A DNA stretch of 55,128 bases from the NCBI GenBank assembly GCA_902598825.1, contig CACKDD010000006.1, positions 1-55,128 on the forward strand. The letters are read 5' to 3'. The notes beneath the pieces are model-generated. The model searched no databases, was not told where the DNA came from, and saw only the letters and a list, made by a program, of their open reading frames with translations. Position numbers and translations under genes: made by a program. Positions 36,918-45,513 of the stretch are shown here, piece after piece. Positions within the stretch are counted from its first letter, which is position 1. Every line of letters begins with the position of its first letter. The stretch is from an uncultured Pelagibacteraceae bacterium. Its GTDB lineage: Bacteria > Pseudomonadota > Alphaproteobacteria > Pelagibacterales > Pelagibacteraceae.

Positions 36918-37802
36918 TTATTTTACAAGAAAATTCACTTTTTTATTTGATAGATTTAAATGAATTTTTTTATATGAGCCAAAATTATCTCCATCAATTT
37001 GAACAGGTATCAAATCATTTCCATCAATAGTAATATTTTGTGAATAAGTAGTAATAACATTTTTGTTTTTGCTTAAATCACCATTAAGAATTATTAAGAA
37101 TATAGAATATAATAAACTGATCCTAGTCAAATCCTTAAATATATAAGTGACTAATTTATCCTCAAAAATGTTTGTTTTATTTATTTTATGATGCCCAGCG
37201 TAATATTTGGTATTTGAGGATAATATCCAGTCTGCTTGATAAAATTGCCCATCAAAAGTTACATTTAATTTTTTATTATTCATAAATAAGAAATATTGAA
37301 AACCTTTAATACCGAAAATAATTTTACCAAGAATTTTTTTAATTTTTGAATTAATTGAATGAACAATTTTTGCATCCCAACCTATACCAGCCATTAAAAA
37401 GAAATAATTCTCGTTAATTTTTACAAGATTAGAGGATTTATAATTGTTAGAAATCAATACATTGACTATATCATCAACTTTTTTATTCATTGATAATTCA
37501 GCTTGAAGCAAATTTGCAGTACCAGCAGGAATATAACCTATGGCAAAATCGTCTTTAAAATTAAAATTATTTTTAATTAATTCATTGATTGCAAAAGAAA
37601 CTGACCCATCACCACCAGCTACTACTAATCGATCATAATTTTTTTGTTTAAAATCTTTAAAAATTTTCTTAGCTTGATTTATTGTTTTTGTCTCAAAGTA
37701 TTCTACAGAATTATTTTCTTTTAACTTAGATAAAACTCTATTTATGAATTTTGATTTTCTTCCAGACGAAGAATTTTGATTGTAAATTAAACAATATAAC
37801 AT
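36918..37802 (-). CDS. diacylglycerol-kinase-family lipid kinase
   Basis: This 294-residue protein belongs to the DAGK catalytic (YegS/BmrU-like) family. The signature is VAGGDGSVSFAINEL (GGDG at 63-66), with GTANLLQAELSM as the second nucleotide-binding stretch, GIGWDAKIV, and a C-terminal beta-sandwich with PVQIDGDNF. Family members phosphorylate diacylglycerol or related lipids; the substrate here is not determined. It diverges from plcP over a 98-base gap, and each gene has its own Pho-box-like repeat. PlcP would release diacylglycerol, so this kinase could return some of it to phosphatidic acid; that is inference. An AAGGA ribosome site precedes the ATG. Confidence 0.85.
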   Translation of the reverse strand: MLYCLIYNQNSSSGRKSKFINRVLSKLKENNSVEYFETKTINQAKKIFKDFKQKNYDRLVVAGGDGSVSFAINELIKNNFNFKDDFAIGYIPAGTANLLQAELSMNKKVDDIVNVLISNNYKSSNLVKINENYFFLMAGIGWDAKIVHSINSKIKKILGKIIFGIKGFQYFLFMNNKKLNVTFDGQFYQADWILSSNTKYYAGHHKINKTNIFEDKLVTYIFKDLTRISLLYSIFLIILNGDLSKNKNVITTYSQNITIDGNDLIPVQIDGDNFGSYKKIHLNLSNKKVNFLVK

Positions 37803-37821
37803 AATTATTCCTTAAAAAAAT

Positions 37822-37839
37822 TTTAACAAATCTTTAACA
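37822..37839 (+). promoter_or_regulatory. Pho-box-like direct repeat facing plcP
   Basis: TTTAACA (37822-37828), four bases, TTTAACA (37833-37839): two identical heptamers with an 11-bp period. A weaker third copy, CTTAAAA, is in phase at 37811. PhoB sites are 7-bp repeats with 4-bp spacers, and this heptamer resembles the repeats upstream of pstS. It ends 61 bases before the plcP ATG. Confidence 0.6.
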
Positions 37840-37868
37840 TTTAAATGAGATAAGAATTAGATGATTCG

Positions 37869-37886
37869 TGTTACAGTTGTGTTAAA
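37869..37886 (-). promoter_or_regulatory. Pho-box-like direct repeat facing the lipid kinase gene
   Basis: On the minus strand the order is TTTAACA (37886-37880), CAAC, TGTAACA (37875-37869), again an 11-bp period. The near edge is 66 bases from the kinase ATG, similar to the distance on the plcP side. With the other box, this gives one divergent control region. Confidence 0.6.
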
Positions 37887-37900
37887 AAATGGTTTTTTAA

Positions 37901-38713
37901 ATGCCTAATATACTTAAATACAAAAGTATATTTATTTCTGATGTGCATTTAGGTACCAAGGGTTGTCAGGCAAAAAAGCTTTTAGAGTTTTTTAAAAACT
38001 CAAGATCTGAAAATCTTTATCTTGTAGGAGACATTATAGATGTCTGGGAAATGCAAAAAAGTTTTTTTTGGCCTCAAGAACATAACGATGTAATCCAAAA
38101 AATTTTAAGAAAAGCAAGACATGGTACTAAAGTTTTCTATATTATGGGCAACCATGACGAAATGTTAAGAAAATTTATTCCAATGCATTTTGGTGACATC
38201 CATATGGTTAATAGAGTTATTCATGAAACAAATGCTGGAAAAAAATATGTTGTTGTTCATGGTGATGCTTGGGATGGTGTTATGAAACATGCTAAATGGT
38301 TATCTAAACTTGGATCAATAGCTTACAATTTATTGTTACAAATAAATGTAATAATTAATTTCTTTAGAAAGTTGAGAGGAAAAGAATATTGGTCTCTTGC
38401 AAAATATTTAAAATATAAGGTTAAAAACGCAGTCAAATATATTGGAGAATATGAAAAAACACTCTCAGATTATGCAAAAAGAAAAAAATTTGATGGAATA
38501 ATTTGTGGCCATATCCATCATGCTGAGGATAGAGATTTTAATGGGGTCAATTATTTAAATTGTGGAGACTGGGTTGAATCTTGTACTGCATTAGCTGAAA
38601 ATTATGATGGTAGTTTTGAAATATTATATTGGGACAAAATAAGAGAACAATATTTAGATGCTAAAGAAATAATTAAACCAATTAAAACCGAAGACTTAAA
38701 AAAAGCTTCGTAA
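37901..38713 (+). CDS. plcP: PlcP-type metallophosphoesterase (phospholipase C of phosphate-starvation lipid renovation)
   Basis: This 270-residue calcineurin-like phosphoesterase shows all metal-binding motifs: SDVHLG (D14, H16), VGDIID (D44), MGNHDE (N84, H85), VHGDAWDG (H120) and CGHIHHAED (H204, H206). By sequence class it could be called UDP-2,3-diacylglucosamine hydrolase (LpxH-like), but lpxI already fills that step here. The partner directly downstream is the glycosyltransferase Agt, and phoR and pst follow. In Sinorhizobium and SAR11, PlcP cleaves phospholipids to diacylglycerol under phosphate starvation so that Agt can make glycolipids. A Pho-box-like repeat lies upstream. Confidence 0.88.
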   Translation: MPNILKYKSIFISDVHLGTKGCQAKKLLEFFKNSRSENLYLVGDIIDVWEMQKSFFWPQEHNDVIQKILRKARHGTKVFYIMGNHDEMLRKFIPMHFGDIHMVNRVIHETNAGKKYVVVHGDAWDGVMKHAKWLSKLGSIAYNLLLQINVIINFFRKLRGKEYWSLAKYLKYKVKNAVKYIGEYEKTLSDYAKRKKFDGIICGHIHHAEDRDFNGVNYLNCGDWVESCTALAENYDGSFEILYWDKIREQYLDAKEIIKPIKTEDLKKAS

Positions 38714-38716
38714 TTA

Positions 38717-39724
38717 ATGAAAATTTTAATTGCAACAGATGCATATTTTCCACAAGTAAATGGTGTCGTAAGAACCTTACATGAAACTGGCAATGTATTA
38801 AAAGAACAAGGTCATAGAATAGAATATATCACACCAAACTTATTTTTAACTTTTCCAATGCCGAAATATAATGAAATTAGATTATCTATTAATGTTTGGC
38901 CAAGAGTTGGAAGCTTAATAAAGAAAATAAAACCTGATGCAATTCATATCGCTACCGAAGGTCCTATAGGGACTATGGCAAGAAGATATTGTTTAAAGAA
39001 TAATCTAAAGTTTACTACGAGTTTTCACACAAGATTTGATAAATATCTTAAACTTTACTTTCCTATTATACCTGCAAAATGGGCCGAAAAATTTTTAGCA
39101 AACTTTCATAACAAGGCTGAGAGAATTTTAGTAACAACAGAGTCTATGAGAAAAGAATTAATCGATATAGGTATAGATAATAATAAAATGATCACTTGGA
39201 CTAGAGGAGGAAATCATGGAGCTTTTAAGACCCCAAAAAAAATTGATTTACCTCATAAAAGACCGATTTGGATTTATGTTGGAAGAGTTGCAGTTGAAAA
39301 AAACATAAGAGCTTTTTTAGAATGTGATTTAGAAGGTACAAAAATAATAATAGGAAAGGGACCCGATTTAAAAAAATTAAAAAAAGAATTTCCTAAAGAT
39401 ATTTTTTTAGGAGAAAAAACAAATGGCGAATTAGCATCTCATTTTGCATCCTCTGATGTTTTTGTATTTCCAAGTAAAACAGATACATTTGGAATTGTAG
39501 TTTGCGAGTCTTTAAATTGTGGAACACCTGTAGCTGCTTATCCTGTTCCAGGTCCTAAAGATATATTTGAAGGGTCCAAAATAGATTGTTTAGATAATGA
39601 TCTTAAAGTTTCAGCACATAAAGCTTTAAAAGTTGATCGAAATGATTGTCTTGAATTTGCAAAAAAATTCACCTGGGAAGAAACTGCAAAAATATTTTTT
39701 AATAATATTTCACCAAATCATTAG
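38717..39724 (+). CDS. agt: GT4-family diacylglycerol glycosyltransferase (Agt-like)
   Basis: The 335-residue GT-B glycosyltransferase has an N-terminal acceptor domain with ATDAYFPQVNGVVRTLHET and TSFHTRFDKYL. The C-terminal GT4 nucleotide-sugar domain has YVGRVAVEKNI, DVFVFPSKTDTFGIVVCES and the GTPVAAYPVPGPKDI stretch. It closely fits the Agt/MGDG-synthase-like proteins that add glucose or glucuronic acid to diacylglycerol in phosphate-starved alphaproteobacteria. It starts three bases after plcP, so the enzyme that makes diacylglycerol and the one that uses it are made together. Which sugar is used cannot be read from the sequence. Confidence 0.88.
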   Translation: MKILIATDAYFPQVNGVVRTLHETGNVLKEQGHRIEYITPNLFLTFPMPKYNEIRLSINVWPRVGSLIKKIKPDAIHIATEGPIGTMARRYCLKNNLKFTTSFHTRFDKYLKLYFPIIPAKWAEKFLANFHNKAERILVTTESMRKELIDIGIDNNKMITWTRGGNHGAFKTPKKIDLPHKRPIWIYVGRVAVEKNIRAFLECDLEGTKIIIGKGPDLKKLKKEFPKDIFLGEKTNGELASHFASSDVFVFPSKTDTFGIVVCESLNCGTPVAAYPVPGPKDIFEGSKIDCLDNDLKVSAHKALKVDRNDCLEFAKKFTWEETAKIFFNNISPNH

Positions 39725-39789
39725 TTAATTTTTCCTTAATTTATTTGCATTAAAAAGTGTAATGATGCAAAATTAAGCCATCTAAATTT

Positions 39790-40935
39790 ATGGAATATTT
39801 CATCATTCTACTCATAGTTGTTAACGTTTATCTCCTATATTTACTTAATCAAAAAAAAAACAGATCAATAAATACCGCCACAATAATTAATAAAAGAGAA
39901 GAAAAAACCAAAAGAGTAATTATTGATGAACTTGAGGATCAGTTTTTTGCATTAAATAAATTTAACATAATTAAATATGCCAATCCAAGTGCATTAAAAA
40001 GATTTGGAAGTAGTTTAATTGATAAAAACATATCTTCTATAATTCGAAAGCCAGAATTAATAGAAAATATTGAAAAAGCTATAGTTGAAAATAAAACAAA
40101 AAGTATTGATGTTGAAATAGACTTGCCATCATATCAGTTTTATAAAATTTATATTATTCCTGGTCCAACTCATTTATTTACTGAACCAGATTCTGTTGTA
40201 TTATTTCTAAAAGATTTTACTGAAATTACAAAAGCACAAAAATTTAAAACTGATTTTGTAGCAAATGTAAGCCATGAATTAAGAACTCCTTTAATGGCAA
40301 TAAAAGGATCATTAGAAACAATTGAAGGCCCAGCGTCTGATGATGAAAAGGCTAAAAAAAAATTTATGAAAATAATGACTGATCAATCAAATAGAATGGA
40401 AAATTTAATTAATGATCTTTTAATACTCACAAGAATTGAATTAGAAGAACACATAAGGCCAAACTCTTCAGTTGATATAAATGATCTTTTCAAAACAATC
40501 ATCAGCAATTTTGAGGTTGTTTTAAAAAAAAAGAAATTAAATATTAATTTATCTCTTGCAAATCCAACAATTGTTATTGGTGATGAAAAAAAATTACAAA
40601 CTGTTTTTTCTAATCTTTTGGATAATGCAATTAAATATTCAAATGATAACAAGTCTATTTTTATATCAAGCAAAATTAGCGATGGTAAATTGTTAGAAAA
40701 AAATTTTATGATCAGTATTGAAGACGAAGGTGTTGGTATTCCTCAACGATATATTTCTAGAATTACAGAAAGATTTTTTAGAGTAGATCTTGAACAAAGT
40801 AATAAAGTTGGTGGAACTGGTTTAGGATTAGCTATTGTTAAACATATAGTTACTCAACATCGTGGACACTATGAGATTCTAAGTGAGGAAAACCAAGGAA
40901 CCGAAATTCAAATTTATTTACCAGCGAAAACTTAA
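39790..40935 (+). CDS. phoR: phosphate regulon sensor histidine kinase PhoR
   Basis: PhoR phosphorylates PhoB when phosphate is scarce, under control of the Pst transporter and PhoU. The 381-residue protein has a single short membrane segment at residues 3-19, a PAS domain (about 45-148), then HisKA with H162 in NVSHELRTPLMAIKGSLE. The HATPase follows, with FSNLLDNAIKYS, EDEGVGIP and GGTGLGLAIVKHIV. The absence of a periplasmic sensor domain is normal for PhoR. It stands 65 bases after agt; no convincing Pho box is seen in that gap. phoB lies six genes downstream, separated from phoR by the pst genes. Confidence 0.92.
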   Translation: MEYFIILLIVVNVYLLYLLNQKKNRSINTATIINKREEKTKRVIIDELEDQFFALNKFNIIKYANPSALKRFGSSLIDKNISSIIRKPELIENIEKAIVENKTKSIDVEIDLPSYQFYKIYIIPGPTHLFTEPDSVVLFLKDFTEITKAQKFKTDFVANVSHELRTPLMAIKGSLETIEGPASDDEKAKKKFMKIMTDQSNRMENLINDLLILTRIELEEHIRPNSSVDINDLFKTIISNFEVVLKKKKLNINLSLANPTIVIGDEKKLQTVFSNLLDNAIKYSNDNKSIFISSKISDGKLLEKNFMISIEDEGVGIPQRYISRITERFFRVDLEQSNKVGGTGLGLAIVKHIVTQHRGHYEILSEENQGTEIQIYLPAKT

Positions 40936-40952
40936 ATTTAAAAGTATTATAT

Positions 40953-40981
40953 TGTAATAGTTTTAGAAGGTTTTTTTAACA
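40953..40981 (+). promoter_or_regulatory. weak Pho-box-like heptamers upstream of the secreted orphan gene
   Basis: TGTAATA (40953-40959) and TTTAACA (40975-40981) both fit the heptamer seen at pstS and are 22 bases apart, exactly two 11-bp turns, but the copy between them is poor. The near edge is 43 bases from the ATG at 41025. Low confidence on its own. Confidence 0.35.
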
Positions 40982-41024
40982 ATTCTTTACTTGATTAATG
41001 TTAATCTTTTAATTAATTTTTTAT

Positions 41025-41633
41025 ATGGTTAAAATATTAAAAAATATTTTGATTTTTGCTTTTTTGTTAAGCTCTATAACAACAAGTGTTTTTTCTAAAG
41101 ATATCACAACATTATTAAGAAATCAGCAACTTACAGTTTTTGATATTGGAATTTTTAGATTAGAAGCAGATTTAAAAACTTCATATCCTTCTATTAAAGA
41201 TCATTTAGAAGTTACTGAAGCTGAATTTTATACAGACGTAGTTACCTCGTATTCTAAAAATTCAATTGATTTAATTGTTTCTGTTCCTATGAATAGAAAT
41301 CTCAAGAAGGAAAATTATTTTTCAGATTCTTTTAGATGTAGGAATATTTTTAATTCTGTAAGAGATTTTTTATTGAGGAATGAAAATTTGAGTAATTATA
41401 GATATACTATGGCTACAAGTTATTTAACCTCTATATTTTCAACCCCAAGTTCATGGCCAAGCTGGAGATATGATGAAGAAATTAGAGAAGAATTAGTAAA
41501 CTTAGTAAAACTAGAAATAACTTTACGTCCAAGCAATGAACTTGCTCTTAATGAACAGGTAAACCCTGTTTCATGTATTGGTGGCCTAGAAACTGATATT
41601 GATCAGATAATTATATCAAAAAAATACAACTAA
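41025..41633 (+). CDS. putative periplasmic protein of unknown function, within the pst-pho cluster
   Basis: I do not recognise this 202-residue protein. It has a signal peptide (about residues 1-24: basic start, hydrophobic core ILIFAFLLSSITTSVFS), so it should be exported. The mature part has two cysteines, C105 and C184, which could form a disulfide in the periplasm, and an aromatic patch (SSWPSWRYDEE, about 142-152). No lipobox Cys is present, so it is not a lipoprotein. It sits alone between phoR and pstS with its own 89-base upstream gap containing weak Pho-box-like heptamers. A role in phosphate stress is likely from position only. Confidence 0.8.
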   Translation: MVKILKNILIFAFLLSSITTSVFSKDITTLLRNQQLTVFDIGIFRLEADLKTSYPSIKDHLEVTEAEFYTDVVTSYSKNSIDLIVSVPMNRNLKKENYFSDSFRCRNIFNSVRDFLLRNENLSNYRYTMATSYLTSIFSTPSSWPSWRYDEEIREELVNLVKLEITLRPSNELALNEQVNPVSCIGGLETDIDQIIISKKYN

Positions 41634-41644
41634 AAAGTTACCTT

Positions 41645-41673
41645 TTTAACAAAAGTGTAACAATTCTGTAATA
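41645..41673 (+). promoter_or_regulatory. Pho box upstream of pstS (three heptamers, 11-bp period)
   Basis: TTTAACA (41645-41651), AAAG, TGTAACA (41656-41662), ATTC, TGTAATA (41667-41673): three heptamers in exact 11-bp phase, matching the layout of PhoB-binding sites. A TTATAC hexamer at 41691-41696 could be the -10 element. The box ends 69 bases before pstS. Confidence 0.8.
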
Positions 41674-41742
41674 ATAAGGATTCAATAAATTTATACGAGT
41701 CAGTCATCTTTTAATTAATATATAACGAAAGGATTAAAGATA

Positions 41743-42774
41743 ATGAAAAAACTAACTATAGTAATTGCTTCTTTAGTTGCACTTTCAATTGCAACTGTTG
41801 CTCAAGCAAGAGATCAAATTAAGATAGTTGGTTCTTCTACGGTATTCCCTTATGCGACTGTTGTTGCTGAAAGATTCGGTGGTTCAGGATTTAAAACTCC
41901 TGTAATCGAGTCAACAGGTACTGGTGGTGGAGCTAAACTATTCTGTGCTGGTGTAGGTGAACAACATCCAGATATTACAAACGCATCAAGAGCTATGAAA
42001 GATAAAGAAAAAGCTCTATGTAAGAAAAATGGAGTTAATGATATCGTTGAGATCGTAATTGGTAACGATGGTATTACTTTAGCTTACAGTAAAGATGCAA
42101 AACCAGTAAACTTTACTAAAGAACATTTGTATTTAGCACTAGCTGCTCATACAGTTGTTGATGGTAAATTAGTTCCAAATATTTATAAAACTTGGGACCA
42201 AATTGACCCTAGCTTACCAAAACAAAAAATTTCAGTGATGATCCCACCAGGAACATCAGGAACTAGAGATGCTTGGAATTCTTTAGTAATGAAAAAAGGT
42301 ATGACTAAAGAAGCTAAAGCTCTTTATAAAGCTGGTTTTGAAGCTGGAAATAAAAAATACAAAAAACCACAAAAACTTTACAGAGAAGATGGTGCTGCTA
42401 TTGAAGTAGGAGAAAACGATAGTTTAATCATCCAAAAGTTAACTCAAGATAAAGAAATGTTTGGTTTCTTTGGTTTCAGTTATTTCTTAGCTGCAAAAGA
42501 TAAATTACAAGCAGCAAGTATTGATGGTGGACAACCATCATTGAAGTCTATTCAAGACTACAGTTATGCTGTTGCTAGACCTTTATTCTTCTACGTGAAA
42601 AAAGCACACGTTGGAGTAATTCCAGGCTTACATGAGTTTGTGAAAGAATTCACAACTAAGAAAGCTATTGGAAAAGGTGGTTACTTAGCAGACATTGGTT
42701 TAGTGCCGTTAGACTCTAAGTTGTATAAAACAACTAGAACTAATGCTACGAAGCTAGTTGCTATGGGTAATTAA
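41743..42774 (+). CDS. pstS: phosphate ABC transporter periplasmic binding protein PstS
   Basis: PstS captures orthophosphate with high affinity and delivers it to PstCA. The 343-residue protein has a clear signal peptide (1-22, ending in AQA before RDQIKIVGSS). The phosphate-binding Ser/Thr-rich loops are visible in VGSSTVFPY, STGTGGGAKLFC, and PPGTSGTRDAW. It belongs to the longer alphaproteobacterial PstS type. The three-repeat Pho box upstream and the strong terminator after the gene fit high, phosphate-controlled expression. Codon use is smoother than in its neighbours, as expected for an abundant protein. Confidence 0.95.
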   Translation: MKKLTIVIASLVALSIATVAQARDQIKIVGSSTVFPYATVVAERFGGSGFKTPVIESTGTGGGAKLFCAGVGEQHPDITNASRAMKDKEKALCKKNGVNDIVEIVIGNDGITLAYSKDAKPVNFTKEHLYLALAAHTVVDGKLVPNIYKTWDQIDPSLPKQKISVMIPPGTSGTRDAWNSLVMKKGMTKEAKALYKAGFEAGNKKYKKPQKLYREDGAAIEVGENDSLIIQKLTQDKEMFGFFGFSYFLAAKDKLQAASIDGGQPSLKSIQDYSYAVARPLFFYVKKAHVGVIPGLHEFVKEFTTKKAIGKGGYLADIGLVPLDSKLYKTTRTNATKLVAMGN

Positions 42775-42797
42775 TTATTCCTCAGTTAACAAATGAT

Positions 42798-42830
42798 TAA
42801 AAAGGGGGTCTTTTTAGACCCCTTTTTTTT
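42798..42830 (+). terminator. rho-independent terminator after pstS
   Basis: GGGGTCT-TTTT-AGACCCC with flanking A and T runs forms a strong hairpin 24 bases after the pstS stop. As with aapJ, it separates an abundant binding protein from its permeases and probably allows partial read-through. Confidence 0.93.
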
Positions 42831-42865
42831 AAAAAAAGAGTAAAGTCCTCACTTAAGGAGATTCT

Positions 42866-44251
42866 TTGAACTTAATATTGTTTACATTTATTGTTCTTCT
42901 AGGTTTCACAAGCTATTATTTTGGACGCAAAAAAGCATATACAATTCAATCTACAAAAAAAAGATTAACTGCATTACCACAATTTTATGGTTATTATCTC
43001 GCAATCTGGTGTGCAATACCAGCCTTTATAATTTTTTCATTATGGGCAATTTTTGAGCCCACAATTGTAAAATTATTAGTCTTAAATGATTATTCAAATC
43101 AAGGTTATCTTGATGATGAATTAAATTTAATATACGAAAAAACAAAAGCATTGTCTCGAGGGCAATTCACTGGAGAAATTACACCTTTTATTGAAGCTTC
43201 AGCTGAAAAATATTTAAGTCTTCGATCAATAGCTCAAAGTTCAAAAGTTGTTATAGTATTATCTATAATTATTGCTTCAGTTGCTTATGCGTATAAAAGA
43301 ATTTCATCTAATTCTAGAACAAGAGAACCAGTTGAAAAATTTTTGAACGCAGTTTTATTTACAGCTTCTTTAGCTGCAATATTAACTACTGTTGGAATAG
43401 TTTTCTCACTTATATTTCAAACTATAGATTTTTTTAAAGTAATTCCATTATTTGATTTTGTCTTTGGAACTCACTGGTATCCAGCAAAAGCTTTTGTTAG
43501 AGATTCTTCTGAGGCTTTAGATCCGACAATGTATTCAGATACTTTTGGAGCAGTCCCTATTTTTGCAGGTACTTTTTTTATTGCATTTATTGCTATGTGC
43601 GTTGCTATCCCAATTGGATTAATGAGTGGAATTTATTTAGCTGAATATGCATCAACTAAAGTTAGACAATATGCAAAACCATTAATTGAAATTTTAGCTG
43701 GTATACCAACAGTTGTTTATGGTTTTTTTGCTGCCCTAACTGTTGGACCATTTTTGAAAGAATTAGGAACTTCAATGGGTCTTGAAGTTTCAGCTGAAAG
43801 TGCTTTAGCAGCAGGAGGGGTAATGGGTATTATGATCATACCATTTATTTCAAGTTTAAGTGACGATGTAATTACAAGTGTGCCTCAAAGTTTAAGAGAT
43901 GGAAGTTACGCTATGGGAGCAACTAAATCAGAAACAATCAAGAGAGTTATTTTTCCCGCGGCATTGCCGGGCATAGTTGGATCTATTTTGCTTGGTGTTT
44001 CAAGAGCTATTGGAGAAACAATGATAGTTGTTATGGCCTCTGGTTTAGCTGCTAATTTAACTTTAAATCCATTAGAATCTACTTCAACGATTACAGCTCA
44101 AATTGTAGTTATTCTAATTGGTGATCAAGCTTTTGGCGACCCAAAAACGCAAGCTGCTTTTGCTTTAGGTATGTCATTATTTTTAGTAACACTTTGTTTA
44201 AATATTGTGGCCTTAAGAGTAGTTAAAAAATATAGAGAGAAATATGAATAA
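42866..44251 (+). CDS. pstC: phosphate ABC transporter permease PstC
   Basis: PstC is one of the two membrane subunits of the phosphate transporter. The 461-residue protein has an N-terminal membrane segment and a second at about 48-68, an intervening non-membrane stretch, further segments, then the permease core (about 220-461) with PIGLMSGIYLAEYAS, the EILAGIPTVVYGFFA motif and the EAA-type SLRDGSYAMGATKSETI loop. The long N-terminal part is usual for alphaproteobacterial PstC. The start is TTG (42866), five bases after AAGGAG, the best ribosome site in the area. It overlaps pstA by eight bases. Confidence 0.93.
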   Translation: MNLILFTFIVLLGFTSYYFGRKKAYTIQSTKKRLTALPQFYGYYLAIWCAIPAFIIFSLWAIFEPTIVKLLVLNDYSNQGYLDDELNLIYEKTKALSRGQFTGEITPFIEASAEKYLSLRSIAQSSKVVIVLSIIIASVAYAYKRISSNSRTREPVEKFLNAVLFTASLAAILTTVGIVFSLIFQTIDFFKVIPLFDFVFGTHWYPAKAFVRDSSEALDPTMYSDTFGAVPIFAGTFFIAFIAMCVAIPIGLMSGIYLAEYASTKVRQYAKPLIEILAGIPTVVYGFFAALTVGPFLKELGTSMGLEVSAESALAAGGVMGIMIIPFISSLSDDVITSVPQSLRDGSYAMGATKSETIKRVIFPAALPGIVGSILLGVSRAIGETMIVVMASGLAANLTLNPLESTSTITAQIVVILIGDQAFGDPKTQAAFALGMSLFLVTLCLNIVALRVVKKYREKYE

Positions 44252-45512
44252 AAATAAAGAACAATTATTAAATAAAAGATACAAGGCTGAGCAGAGATTT
44301 CGTCTATACGGTCAAAGTGCAATTTTTATGGCACTTTTATTTTTAACAATCTTTATTTTTAAAATTTTTTCAACTGGCTATTCAGCTTTTCAAAAAACTT
44401 GGCTCATTGTTCCAGTAACCTTTGATGCTGAATTAATGATGTTAGAACAAAATCCTTCCAAAGAAGATATACAAGATGCTGATTATTACGATATAGCATT
44501 AAAATCAATGGCTGATTTAGATCCAAATGCCAATGAAGATCAAGAAAATGAATTGAAGAGAATGGTGTCTTATTTTTTTGAAAAAGAAATTAAAAATGAA
44601 CTTTTAAATGACCCTAGTTTAATTGGAAAAACAAAAGAGGTTTATTTAACTGCTTCAGATGATCTAGATCAAGTTTTTAAAGGAAATTATCCAAGAGATT
44701 TACCTGAAGATCAAAGAAGAGTAAGCGATTATCAATTAAAAATTTTTGATCAACTTGTTGCAAATGGTAAGGTTGAAAGTAAATTTAATATTAGTTTTTT
44801 TACAAATGCTGACTCAAGAGAAGCAGAACTAGCTGGAATAGCAAGTTCATTTATGGGCTCAATTTTTTCTATACTTGTTTGTTTAATGATAGCTTTTCCT
44901 GTGGCAGTTCTAGCAGCAATATATCTTGAAGAATTTGCTCCTAAAAATAGATTTACTGATTTTATTGAAGTAAATATAAATAACTTAGCAGCTGTTCCAT
45001 CTATAGTTTTTGGTCTATTAGGATTAGGAGTTTTATTGGCAATATTTCAATTACCAAGGTCTACCCCATTAGTTGGAGGTATCACTTTGTCCTTAATGAC
45101 TTTACCAACAATAATTATAGCTGCTAGAGCATCTTTAAAAGCGGTTCCACCAAGTATAAGAGAGGCGGCACTTGCTATGGGAGCAAGTCGAATGCAAACC
45201 ACAATGCATCATACAGTTCCTCTTTCTATGCCTGGCACGTTATCAGGAACAATAATTGGTTTAGCTCAAGCTTTAGGAGAAACTGCACCCCTAATTTTAA
45301 TTGGAATGGTTGCTTTTGTTAACACAATACCTGGATCACCTATGGATCCTGCTGCAAGTTTACCAGTTCAAATTTATATTTGGGCTGAAAGTGCTGAAAG
45401 AGGATTTGTAGAAAAAGTTTCGGCATGTATAATGGTCTTACTTGCTTTTTTAATAACAATGAATTTATTTGCCCAAATAATTAGACATAAGTTTGAAAAA
45501 AAATGGAGTTAA
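44244..45512 (+). CDS. pstA: phosphate ABC transporter permease PstA
   Basis: The second phosphate permease subunit, 422 residues. After one N-terminal membrane segment (about 24-46) comes a large polar, acidic region (about 50-190) that should lie in the periplasm. The permease core follows, with [31 protein letters not shown] and the EAA loop [24 protein letters not shown]. Alphaproteobacterial PstA proteins carry a comparable insertion, compared with about 300 residues in E. coli. Its end lies two bases before the pstB ATG. Confidence 0.93.
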   Translation: MNKNKEQLLNKRYKAEQRFRLYGQSAIFMALLFLTIFIFKIFSTGYSAFQKTWLIVPVTFDAELMMLEQNPSKEDIQDADYYDIALKSMADLDPNANEDQENELKRMVSYFFEKEIKNELLNDPSLIGKTKEVYLTASDDLDQVFKGNYPRDLPEDQRRVSDYQLKIFDQLVANGKVESKFNISFFTNADSREAELAGIASSFMGSIFSILVCLMIAFPVAVLAAIYLEEFAPKNRFTDFIEVNINNLAAVPSIVFGLLGLGVLLAIFQLPRSTPLVGGITLSLMTLPTIIIAARASLKAVPPSIREAALAMGASRMQTTMHHTVPLSMPGTLSGTIIGLAQALGETAPLILIGMVAFVNTIPGSPMDPAASLPVQIYIWAESAERGFVEKVSACIMVLLAFLITMNLFAQIIRHKFEKKWS

Positions 45513-45513
45513 A

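Noticed and set aside
39725..39789. Possible Pho box before phoR
   Set aside because: A single TGTAATG (39758-39764) is present, but the in-phase neighbours do not fit the heptamer.
45493..45513. TTG start for pstB seven codons upstream
   Set aside because: ATG 45514 has a well-spaced GGAG and the normal N-terminus.
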